From Streptomyces violaceoruber (GTDB lineage: Bacteria > Actinomycetota > Actinomycetes > Streptomycetales > Streptomycetaceae), in assembly GCF_033406955.1 (NCBI RefSeq), contig NZ_CP137734.1, positions 5,146,001 through 5,210,000 on the forward strand: 64,000 nucleotides of DNA, in the 5' to 3' direction. The number at the start of each line of letters is the position of its first letter. Position 1 is the first letter of the stretch. Positions 30,562 through 41,800 of the stretch are shown one piece after another. The translations under genes were made by a program, and so were the position numbers. The notes under the pieces were generated by a model. That model saw only the letters and a program-made list of their open reading frames with translations, was not told the origin of the DNA and did not search any database.

Positions 30562-31737
30562 TCAGTCGAGCAGCCGGGCCAGCTCACGGGCGAGGGGTTC
30601 ACGCAGATCAGGAGTCTCGACCCGCTCCACGCGTACGTTCGTGCAGTCCACCCAGCTCGCCGCCTCAACCAGTGCCTGGGCCACCGCCGGGGCAGCCTTC
30701 GGGCCGTCCAGCGTGACCTGCTTGGCGACCAGGGTGCGCCCCTCGCGGGCCGGGTCCACCCGGCCGACGAGCCGGCCGCCGGCCAGGACCGGCATCGCGA
30801 AGTAACCGTGCACCCGCTTCTGCCGGGGCACGTAGGCCTCCAACCGGTGGGTGAAACCGAAGATCCGCTCCGTGCGCGCCCGCTCCCAGATCAGCGAGTC
30901 GAAGGGGGAGAGCAGCGTCGTGCGGTGACGGCCGCGCGGGACCGTCTCCAGGGCCGCGGGGTCCGCCCAGGCAGGCCGGCCCCAGCCCGCCACCGTGACC
31001 GGCACCAGGCCCGAGTCGGCGATCACCGCGTCGACCTGCTCGGCCTTGAGACGGTGGTAGTCCGCGATGTCCGCGCGCGTGCCGACGCCCAGGGACTGGC
31101 CGGCCAGGCGGACCAGGCGGCGCAGGCACTCGGTGTCGTCCAGGTCGTCGTGCAGCAGCGCGGCCGGGACGGCGCGCTCGGCCAGGTCGTACACCCGCTT
31201 CCAGCCGCGGCGCTCCACGCACACCACCTCGCCGTACATGAGCGCGCGCTCGACGGCGACCTTCGTGCCCGACCAGTCCCACCACTCACTGGTCCGCTTC
31301 GCGCCGCCCAGATCCGTCGCGGTGAGGGGGCCCTCCTCGCGCAGCTGCTTGACGACTCGGTCGTAGTCGCCCTCGGGGAGGTGGTGGTTCCAGTGCGGGC
31401 GGTTGCGGTACGCGCGGCGGCGGAAGGCGAAGTGGGGCCACTCCTCGATCGGGAGGATGCAGGCGGCGTGGGACCAGTACTCGAAGGCGTGGGTGTCCGT
31501 CCAGTAGGCGTCGTCGACGGTCCGGCGGCCGACCGCGCCGAGGCGGGCGTAGGGGATCAGCTCGTGGGAGCGGGCCAGGACCGAGATCGTGTCGAGCTGC
31601 ACCGCGCCCAGGTGACGGAGGACGCCGCGGACGCCCGCGCGGCGGTCGGGGGCGCCGAGGAAACCCTGCGCGCGGAGGGCGAGGCGGCGGGCCTCGTCTG
31701 CGGACAGTTCCGTGGCGGGGGGCGGGAGGGTCGTCAT
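30562..31737 (-). CDS. YcaQ/AlkX-like winged-helix DNA glycosylase
   Basis: A 391-residue cytosolic protein of the HTH_42 (DUF1006) family, which includes E. coli YcaQ/AlkX and Streptomyces AlkZ, glycosylases that unhook interstrand crosslinks and alkylated bases. The catalytic QxD/QxQ motif appears as Gln-Leu-Asp in LGAVQLDTISVLARSHELI (about residue 45), i.e. the AlkX-type QLD rather than AlkZ-type. Three winged-helix modules follow, including ALLHDDLDDTECLRRLVRLAG and YFAMPVLAGGRLVGRVDPAR. On this strand TATCGT lies 8 nt before the ATG, suggesting a leaderless transcript. The frame is open further upstream without support. Confidence 0.85.
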   Translation of the reverse strand: MTTLPPPATELSADEARRLALRAQGFLGAPDRRAGVRGVLRHLGAVQLDTISVLARSHELIPYARLGAVGRRTVDDAYWTDTHAFEYWSHAACILPIEEWPHFAFRRRAYRNRPHWNHHLPEGDYDRVVKQLREEGPLTATDLGGAKRTSEWWDWSGTKVAVERALMYGEVVCVERRGWKRVYDLAERAVPAALLHDDLDDTECLRRLVRLAGQSLGVGTRADIADYHRLKAEQVDAVIADSGLVPVTVAGWGRPAWADPAALETVPRGRHRTTLLSPFDSLIWERARTERIFGFTHRLEAYVPRQKRVHGYFAMPVLAGGRLVGRVDPAREGRTLVAKQVTLDGPKAAPAVAQALVEAASWVDCTNVRVERVETPDLREPLARELARLLD

Positions 31738-31823
31738 ACGTCCGCACGATAGGGGGTGGGTCTGACAGTGGGGCGCGAGGAGCGGGGCTCCGGTGCGGGG
31801 AGGTGGGTGCGGTGGCCCGGGGT

Positions 31824-32399
31824 TCAGGCGGCGCCGGGTGTCGGGAGGTACGGGGACGTGGACGGGAGGGCGAGGTCGCAGGGGAGGAGGGAGCCGACCC
31901 AGCAGTCGCGGCGGACGCCCTTGTTGTTGATCGCGGAGCGCAACGTGCCCTCCATGGCGAAGCCCGCGCGCTGGGCCACCGCGCGGGACGCCGCGTTGCC
32001 GACCTCGGCGCGCCACTCCAGGCGGTCCACGGCCCGCTCGGTGAAGGCCCAGCGGGCGGCGGCGACGGCGGCCTCGGTGATGTAGCCCCGGCCGCGGTAC
32101 TCCTTGGTGCCCCAGAAACCGATCTCGCCGACGCCCAGGGAGATCATCGTGACGCCGAGCATGCCGACCAGGTCACCGGCGGGGAGGAAGAGGCCGAAGG
32201 TGAACATCGAGTCGTTCGCCCAGCCGTCGGGGACCATCTGCTCCGTGAAACCCCGCGCGTGCTCCGGGAGGTAGGGAGACGGGACCATCGTCCAGCGTTG
32301 GATGTCGGGGTCCTGGCAGGCGGCGTGCACGGCCTCGGCGTCCCGGGGGCCGACCGTGCGCAGGACGAGGCGGTCGGTGGTGAGCGTGACGGGTTCCAT
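31824..32399 (-). CDS. GNAT N-acetyltransferase
   Basis: 191 aa, RimJ/RimL-like. The N-terminus MEPVTLTTDRLVLRTVGPRDAEAVHAAC is typical. The acetyl-CoA loop is EYRGRGYITEAAVAAARWAF (motif A, R-x-x-G-x-G/A variant RGRGY), and the C-terminal motif is NAASRAVAQRAGFAMEGTLR. It likely acetylates an N-terminus or small amine; the substrate is unknown. Translation is placed at ATG 32399; an upstream ATG at 32435 is in frame but less typical. It is divergent from secA with a 281-nt gap. Confidence 0.87.
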   Translation of the reverse strand: MEPVTLTTDRLVLRTVGPRDAEAVHAACQDPDIQRWTMVPSPYLPEHARGFTEQMVPDGWANDSMFTFGLFLPAGDLVGMLGVTMISLGVGEIGFWGTKEYRGRGYITEAAVAAARWAFTERAVDRLEWRAEVGNAASRAVAQRAGFAMEGTLRSAINNKGVRRDCWVGSLLPCDLALPSTSPYLPTPGAA

Positions 32400-32680
32400 C
32401 GGCCGATTCTGCGCGGCGCTCCCCGCAGGCGCCAATATTTTTTGCCGTGCGTGAACATCCGGTCACCTCTCGTGCGATTCCCGGGAAGGCGCGGCACCAT
32501 CCGCGGGGCCCGGACGTTGAAAGGGGTGACAGCAGACGGGAATGCCGGATGCGAGGAGCGGACGGTCCTCGTCGCAGCAGGCCTCCCGGGGCAGCGGGGT
32601 CCTCGCATACGATGGCCGTTGCCCGATCCGTCACAGGAAACCGACCGTCCCAGGCCCGACCGGCAAGGAGACCAACCCCC

Positions 32681-35524
<2,844 letters not shown>

Positions 35525-35556
35525 CGGCGCGGTGCCCGTGGGCGCCGTGGCGGTGG

Positions 35557-35589
35557 GAAGGGCCGGTCACCCGGGGTGACCGGCCCTTC
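35557..35589 (+). terminator. secA terminator (long perfect stem)
   Basis: GAAGGGCCGGTCACCC (35557-35572) and GGGTGACCGGCCCTTC (35574-35589) are exact reverse complements around a single G. The working hairpin is about 14 bp with a 5-nt loop. It lies about 30 nt after the secA stop and 63 nt before the stop of the convergent gene, so it may act on both strands. Confidence 0.85.
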
Positions 35590-35652
35590 GGCCTGTCCTG
35601 GCGGCGTACCGGGGCTCCGGGCGGTCTTGGGCCGGCAGGCAGGCCGGGACGG

Positions 35653-36774
35653 TCAGTCGTCGTCCGCGCGGGTCCTGCGGGGGCCGCCCACTTCCACCGC
35701 CGTGCAGCGCCAGCGCAGGTCCCGGCCCCGCTCCAGGCGGAACGCCATGGCCCGCAGCCGGTCGCCCGCGCCGATGCGCGCGAAGACCTCCAGGGCGCCC
35801 GGCCGTGGCTCGAAGTACCCGATGTCGCGGACGACCGGGGAGGTGCCGCGGGTGCGCAGCGGGCCGCGTTCGGCGAGGTGGGCCAGGTCGTCGTAGGCCC
35901 GGCCGACGGTGTGGCGGAGCATCGAGTGGACGGGGCGCCGTCCGCTGAGGACGCCCAGCAGCAGCTCGGCGAAGTGGTCGGTGGGCCGCAGCTGTGGGAC
36001 GGGCCGGCGAGGTGTCTGAGCGGGGACGACGGGCGCCGCGGAGGGCCGGGCGACCCTTCGGTGGCTCCCGGGCGCGATCCGCCCCCGGGAGGGGGCTGCG
36101 GCAGGGGCCGAGGCGGCGCTCGCGGTGCGGGCGGCGGCGGAGGCCGTGCCCGGGCCGCCGTCGACGGCAGCCGTGGTCGGGCGGCCGGGGGCGAAGGCCG
36201 TGGCCGGCTCCGGCGCCGAGCCCGTGGCGGGGGCGCCCGGGGGACCCGCGACCGGGGCGGGCCCCGCGCCCCGGCCAGGTCCGGCCGTGGGCGGGCGGGT
36301 GTCCGCCGGCCGCGTCCGTGACCGCTGGGACCGGCCCGGAGACCCCGGCGGGCGCCCACCGGACGCCGCAGCACGCGCCCCGCGTGCCCCAGGCCTGCGA
36401 GGCGGCAGGCCGCCCGGCGCACGGGGCGGGGTGCCACCGGGGCCGTCGGACAGGGTGCCGCCGGGCCCGGTGGACGGGACGCCGCCGGGTCCGCCGGACA
36501 CGTGGAGGTCGCTGCCGCCGGGCCTACGGAGCGGAGCGCCGCCGGTCCCGCCGGGCGGCGTGGCCGACGAGCTGTACGACGGCGTCGCCCCCGGCCCGTA
36601 CGACGGTGAGGCCGACGGCCCGTACGACGGTGAGGCCGCCGGCCCGTACGACGGCGAGGCCCCCGGGGCGGAGGAGGGCGTGGCACCTGGGCCGCCGTGG
36701 GGCGGCGGCGGTGAGGTGGGAGGGGATGCGGGGGCGGTGGGGCGGGGCTGGGTTCGGGTCATGACCTTGCGCAT
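35653..36774 (-). CDS. Rv3235-family conserved protein with repetitive N-terminus
   Basis: 373 aa. The last ~110 residues (LRPTDHFAELLLGVLSGRRPVHSML...VVRDIGYFEPRPGALEVFARIGAG) form the conserved Rv3235-type domain found next to secA across actinobacteria. The first ~260 residues are Pro/Gly/Ala/Ser-rich and disordered, with an 8-residue tandem unit (about xASPSYGP) repeated four times, encoded by 24-bp DNA repeats at 36569-36664. Start ATG 36774 (MRKVMTRTQ) is used; ATG 36762 with AAGG upstream is an alternative. No signal peptide or membrane segment was seen. Function is unknown, with a possible link to secretion inferred from context. Confidence 0.75.
   Translation of the reverse strand: MRKVMTRTQPRPTAPASPPTSPPPPHGGPGATPSSAPGASPSYGPAASPSYGPSASPSYGPGATPSYSSSATPPGGTGGAPLRRPGGSDLHVSGGPGGVPSTGPGGTLSDGPGGTPPRAPGGLPPRRPGARGARAAASGGRPPGSPGRSQRSRTRPADTRPPTAGPGRGAGPAPVAGPPGAPATGSAPEPATAFAPGRPTTAAVDGGPGTASAAARTASAASAPAAAPSRGRIAPGSHRRVARPSAAPVVPAQTPRRPVPQLRPTDHFAELLLGVLSGRRPVHSMLRHTVGRAYDDLAHLAERGPLRTRGTSPVVRDIGYFEPRPGALEVFARIGAGDRLRAMAFRLERGRDLRWRCTAVEVGGPRRTRADDD
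36569..36664 (-). repeat. Four 24-bp tandem repeats inside the Rv3235-like gene
   Basis: On the plus strand, three near-identical units begin GGCCCGTACGACGGTGAGGC at 36593, 36617 and 36641. A diverged fourth unit lies at 36569. They encode an 8-residue Ser-Tyr-Gly-Pro repeat in the disordered part of the protein. Copy number is likely to vary between strains by slippage. Confidence 0.8.
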
Positions 36775-37092
36775 GGGGGTCCCCGTTCGGCGGCCCGGGT
36801 GATACCGGGCGGTAACTTCGCGGTCGGTGATCTTGTACGGGGTGGAGGGGCGGCGCGGCAAGGACGTGGGCGGCCGGGTCGAGGGGGTCGGGAGGTTCAC
36901 CTATCAGAGTGATGCGGGGAAGCGCAGAGGCCGGGGCTGCGGGGTGAGGAGGGTGAATTCCGGGACCGGGGTGGACGTGTCGGAGGTCACGGGTGGGGAC
37001 TCGAAAGGGGACACCCGCACGTATCCTGAAGGCTCTTCCGCCGGGCCGCCGAGCGCTCCGGCGGCGTCCCCGACCACGAAAGCGGCAGACTC
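36775..37092. other. Divergent intergenic region
   Basis: A 318-nt gap between the Rv3235-like gene (minus) and the DUF6912 gene (plus). It must contain promoters for both. TATCCT at 37022-37027 is a -10 candidate for the plus-strand gene, and the run GATACCGGGCGGTAACTTCG near 36801 is a candidate region for the minus strand. Neither has a good -35. No gene is evident. Confidence 0.45.
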
Positions 37093-37596
37093 ATGCGCGT
37101 CTACGTCCCCCTGACCCTGTCCGGCCTCGCCGAGGCGCACCGGGCGGGAGAACTGGGGACCGGGCCGCTCGTCGCCTACGCCGTCACACCGGCGCTGCGC
37201 GAGTGGTACCTGTCGGACGACATCGAGGAGCTGGAGTACGCCGCCCTCAACCGGGCCGCCCTGGCCTCGCTGCGCCTGCTGGCGGCCGACCCGGCCGGGG
37301 TTCGGCGCCGGGTCGTGGTCGCCGCGGACATCCCCGACGGCGCCGCCGTGGCCGACCCGGACCGGGGACTCGATCCGGCGGCGCTGGGCGAGGTCCGCCT
37401 CGCCGGACCGCTGCCGCTGGCCAAGGCGGCCGCGGTGCACGTCGACTCCGCCGACGCCGAGGCGGACGTGCGCGCCGCGGTCGAGGCCCTCGCCGCGGCG
37501 GACGGCGGGGACGACGACGCCCAGTACGTCGTGGACGGCGCGGAGGACCACGAGCTGCTCTGGTACGCGACGCAGGAGATCCCGAACCTGGTCTGA
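37093..37596 (+). CDS. DUF6912-family conserved actinobacterial protein
   Basis: 167 aa, starting MRVYVPLTLSGLAEAHRAGELG. It is acidic and soluble with no membrane or export signal. The pattern (ALREWYLSDDIEELEYAALNRAALASLRLL, VVVAADIP, ending ELLWYATQEIPNLV) matches the uncharacterised protein family conserved downstream of secA in Streptomyces and relatives. No catalytic motif was recognised. The ribosome binding site is weak. The HAD gene starts 58 nt later and may be co-transcribed. Confidence 0.78.
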   Translation: MRVYVPLTLSGLAEAHRAGELGTGPLVAYAVTPALREWYLSDDIEELEYAALNRAALASLRLLAADPAGVRRRVVVAADIPDGAAVADPDRGLDPAALGEVRLAGPLPLAKAAAVHVDSADAEADVRAAVEALAAADGGDDDAQYVVDGAEDHELLWYATQEIPNLV

Positions 37597-37654
37597 CCGG
37601 GAGGAACGTGCCTCGGTGTCCCGATTGTCAGTGGCGCCGGGTACGTTTTCGGGC

Positions 37655-38326
37655 ATGGGGATGCAGACAGGCGCACACATCGTGTGGGACTGGAACGGCA
37701 CGCTGTTCCACGACAACGACGCGATCATCGGGGCGACGAACGCGGCGTTCGCCGAGCTGGGGCTGGCGCCGATCACACTGGAGCGGTACCGGGCGCTGTA
37801 CTGCGTGCCGGTGCCGAAGTTCTACGAGCGCCTGATGGGGCGGCTGCCCACCGACGCCGAGTGGGAGGTCATGGACGCGACCTTCCAGCGGTACTACAGC
37901 GTGCACCGGAGCCGTTGCACGCTCGCGGACGGTGCCACGGAGCTGCTCGTCCGGTGGCGGTCGGCGGGGCGCAGCCAGTCGATCCTCAGCATGTACGGCC
38001 ACGACGAGCTGGTGCCGCTGGTCAGGGGCCTCGGGATCGAGACGCACTTCATACGCGTCGACGGCCGGATGGGGCCGTCCGGGGGCAGCAAGGCCGAGCA
38101 CATGGTGCGGCACCTCGCGCAGCTGGCGCTGTCCGGGGTGGAGCCCGCTCGCACGGTGGTGATCGGGGACGCCGCCGACGACGCGGTGGCGGCGAGCCAC
38201 GCGGGCGCCGGGGCGGTGCTCTACACCGGGGGGTCGCACAGCCGGGCCAGCCTCGAGGGGGTCGGGGTGCCGGTGGTGGACACGCTGGGAGAGGCCGTGG
38301 CGGTGGCGGAGCGGCTGGCGGGCTGA
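37655..38326 (+). CDS. HAD-superfamily hydrolase (phosphatase)
   Basis: 223 aa. HAD motif I is IVWDWNGTLFHDN near residue 12. The nucleophile Asp12 is followed by Asn at the +2 position where most HADs have Asp; this DWNGT variant is common in actinobacteria. The cap domain follows (LTLERYRALY-like sequence), then motif II in QSILSMYGHDE, the motif III Lys in GGSKAEHM and motif IV in TVVIGDAADDAVAASHAG. The substrate is unknown, probably a phosphorylated small molecule. ATG 37655 and 37661 are both possible; a GTG at 37616 opens the frame but precedes the conserved N-terminus. Confidence 0.85.
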   Translation: MGMQTGAHIVWDWNGTLFHDNDAIIGATNAAFAELGLAPITLERYRALYCVPVPKFYERLMGRLPTDAEWEVMDATFQRYYSVHRSRCTLADGATELLVRWRSAGRSQSILSMYGHDELVPLVRGLGIETHFIRVDGRMGPSGGSKAEHMVRHLAQLALSGVEPARTVVIGDAADDAVAASHAGAGAVLYTGGSHSRASLEGVGVPVVDTLGEAVAVAERLAG

Positions 38327-38337
38327 CCCCGCCGCCC

Positions 38338-38401
38338 GGCACCGGCGCGTACCGGCACCGGCGCGTACCGGCACCGGCGCGTACCGGCACCGGGGTGTAC
38401 C
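38338..38401 (+). repeat. 16-bp tandem repeat, four copies
   Basis: The unit GGCACCGGCGCGTACC occurs four times head to tail immediately after the HAD gene stop. Three copies are identical and the fourth has a two-base change. It is not coding and not palindromic as a unit. Such arrays vary by replication slippage and can serve as strain markers. Confidence 0.85.
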
Positions 38402-38860
38402 GGACGCCGGGGCGCGCCCGGCGCCGCGTCGTACCTGTGCGGAACGTCCAAGTTGCGGGCCCGGTTTTGTACACATGCGGCTCATGACGGGGAGCCCGTG
38501 CGGGGCGATAGCCTTGTGGCGTGATCAGCGCGATAGCTCGCGGGGGCACTGGTGCCCCTGCCCTGCGCCCGGCAGTCACGGACGACATCCGTGGCCGGGC
38601 GGCGGTCGCTGATCCTCGCGGGCGGGACGGGGCATCGAAGACCCCCGGTACGGCGCCGCGCACTTCCCGGACGGTGACGGCGAGAGCGAAGTCACACCCG
38701 GTGGAAGCGGCGACATTGGCTGATATGCCCCCGCTCCTCTCATCTTGCGGCATAGCGTCGGAGCAGACCGGACACCCCGTGTCCCGACGTCATGCCGGAA
38801 GGCAGGAGACCGTACTTCCTTCTACGTCACGCAACGGCGCGCGACAGGAGTCAGAGGACA
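38402..38860 (+). other. Intergenic region before the glutamate dehydrogenase gene
   Basis: With the repeats, this makes a 534-nt gap. It should contain the GDH promoter. A GTG-started frame at 38521-38922 (133 codons) runs over the GDH start but lacks a ribosome binding site and protein-like composition. I see no clear -35/-10 pair. A ribosome binding site GAGGAC precedes the GDH ATG. Confidence 0.5.
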
Positions 38861-41800
38861 ATGCAGACCAAGCTGGACGAAGCCAAGGCCGAGCTGCTCG
38901 AAAGGGCTGCGCGGGTAGCTGAGAACAGCCCGGTCGGGGGGCACCTACCGACCGGGACGACGGGCGAGGGAACTCCGGGCACCCCGGACGGCCCGGACGG
39001 CGCCCCGGACTACGCATCCGTGTTCGCGTTCCTCCAGCGCTACTACCGGCACACCGCCCCGGAGGACCTCGCCGACCGCGACCCGGTCGACATCTTCGGG
39101 GCCGCCGTCTCGCACTACCGGCTGGCCGAGAACCGTCCGCAGGGCACGGCGAACGTCCGGGTGCACACCCCGACGGTCGAGGAGAACGGCTGGACGTGCA
39201 GCCACTCCGTCGTCGAGGTGGTCACCGACGACATGCCCTTCCTCGTCGACTCCGTGACCAACGAGCTGACCCGCCAGGGCCGCGGCATCCACGTCGTCGT
39301 CCACCCGCAGATCGTGGTGCGGCGCGACATCGCCGGCAAGCTCGTCGAGGTGCTCGCCGGTCCGCCCGCCGCCGACCTGCCGCACGACGCGCACGTCGAG
39401 TCCTGGATCCACGTCGAGATCGACCGCGAGACCGACCGCGGCGACCTGAAGCAGATCACCGCCGACCTGCTGCGCGTCCTGAACGACGTCCGCGAGACCG
39501 TCGAGGACTGGGGCAAGATGCGGGACGCGGCCGTCCGTATCGCGGACCAGCTGTCGACCGAGGCGACCCCCGAGGACCTCCCCGCGCGCGAGCTGGAGGA
39601 GGCCCGCGAGCTGCTGCGCTGGCTGGCCGACGACCACTTCACCTTCCTCGGCTACCGCGAGTACCAGCTGCGCGAGGACGACTCCCTCGCCGCCGTCGCC
39701 GGTACCGGCCTCGGCATCCTGCGTTCCGACCCGCACCACGCGGCCGACGAGAGCCACCCCGTCAGCCCGTCCTTCGAGCGGCTGCCGGCCGACGCCCGGG
39801 CCAAGGCCCGCGAGCACCGGCTGCTGGTGCTGACCAAGGCGAACAGCCGGGCCACCGTGCACCGGCCGTCGTACCTCGACTACGTCGGGGTCAAGAAGTT
39901 CGACGAGAACGGCAACGTCGTCGGCGAGCGGCGCTTCCTCGGACTCTTCTCCTCCGCCGCCTACACCGAGTCCGTCCGCCGGGTGCCGGTGGTGCGGCGC
40001 AAGGTGGAGGAGGTGCTGGAGCGGGCCGGCTTCTCGCCCAACAGCCATGACGGGCGGGACCTGCTGCAGATCCTGGAGACGTACCCGCGCGACGAGATGT
40101 TCCAGACCTCCGTCGAGGAGCTGGAGCCGATCGTCACCTCCGTGCTCTACCTCCAGGAGCGGCGCCGCCTGCGCCTCTACCTGCGTCAGGACGAGTACGG
40201 CCGCTACTACTCGGCCCTCGTCTACCTCCCCCGCGACCGCTACACCACCGGTGTCCGGCTGCGGATCATCGACATCCTCAAGGAGGAGCTCGGCGGCACC
40301 AGCGTCGACTTCACGGCCTGGAACACCGAGTCGATCCTGTCCCGGCTGCACTTCGTGGTCCGGGTCCCGCAGGGCACGGAGCTGCCGCACCTGTCCGACG
40401 CCGACAAGGAGCGCGTCGAGGCCCGGCTCGTCGAGGCCGCCCGCTCCTGGGCCGACGGGTTCGGCGAGGCGCTGACCGCCGAGTTCGGCGAGGAACGCGC
40501 CGCGGAGCTGCTGCGCCTCTACGGGTCCGCCTTCCCCGAGGGCTACAAGGCCGACCACGGCCCGCGCTCCGCCGTCGCCGACCTCGGCCACCTGGAGCAG
40601 CTCGACGAGGAGACGACCTTCGCGCTCAGCCTGTACGAGCCGGTCGGCGCCGCGCCCGAGGAGCGGCGCTTCAAGATCTACCAGAAGGGCGGCTCGGTCT
40701 CCCTGTCCGCCGTGCTGCCGGTGCTCAGCCGGCTCGGCGTCGAGGTCACCGACGAGCGCCCCTACGAGCTGCGCTGCGCGGACCGCACCACGGCCTGGAT
40801 CTACGACTTCGGCCTGCGGATGCCCAAGGCCCCGTCCGGCGGCGCCGACTACCTCGGCGACGACGCCCGCGAGCGCGTCCAGGACGCCTTCGCCGCCACC
40901 TGGACCGGCAAGGCGGAGAACGACGGCTTCAACGCCCTCGTGCTGAGCGCCGGACTGACCTGGCGCGAGGCGATGGTGCTGCGCGCGTACGCCAAGTACC
41001 TGCGGCAGGCCGGCTCCACGTTCAGCCAGGACTACATGGAGGACACCCTCCGCAACAACGTCCACACCACGCGCCTGCTCATCAACCTGTTCGAGGCGCG
41101 GATGGCGCCGGAGCGGCAGCGGGCCGGGCGGGAGATCGTCGACGCCCTGCTCGAAGAGGTCGACGCCGCTCTCGACCAGGTGGCGAGCCTGGACGAGGAC
41201 CGGATCCTGCGGTCCTTCCTCACCGTCATCAAGGCGACGCTGCGGACCAACTTCTTCCAGGAGGCGAGCGGCGGCGTGCCGCACGACTACGTCTCCATGA
41301 AGTTCGACCCGCAGGCCATTCCCGACCTGCCCGCGCCGCGCCCGGCGTTCGAGATCTGGGTGTACTCGCCGCGCGTCGAGGGCGTGCACCTGCGCTTCGG
41401 CAAGGTCGCGCGCGGTGGTCTGCGCTGGTCGGACCGGAGGGAGGACTTCCGCACCGAGATCCTCGGCCTGGTCAAGGCGCAGATGGTGAAGAACACCGTC
41501 ATCGTGCCGGTCGGCGCCAAGGGCGGTTTCGTCGCCAAGCAGCTGCCCGACCCGGGCGTCGACCGCGACGCGTGGCTGGCGGAGGGCATCGCCAGCTACA
41601 AGACGTTCATCTCGGCGCTGCTCGACATCACCGACAACATGGTGGCCGGCGAGGTCGTGCACCCCGCGGACGTCGTCCGGCACGACGAGGACGACACCTA
41701 CCTCGTCGTCGCCGCCGACAAGGGCACCGCGAAGTTCTCCGACATCGCCAACGAGGTCGCCGAGTCCTACAACTTCTGGCTCGGTGACGCCTTCGCCTCC

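Noticed and set aside
38521..38922. 133-codon GTG-started frame before the NAD-GDH gene
   Set aside because: No ribosome binding site, Arg/Gly/Ala-rich composition and overlap of the GDH start by 62 nt. Probably spurious.
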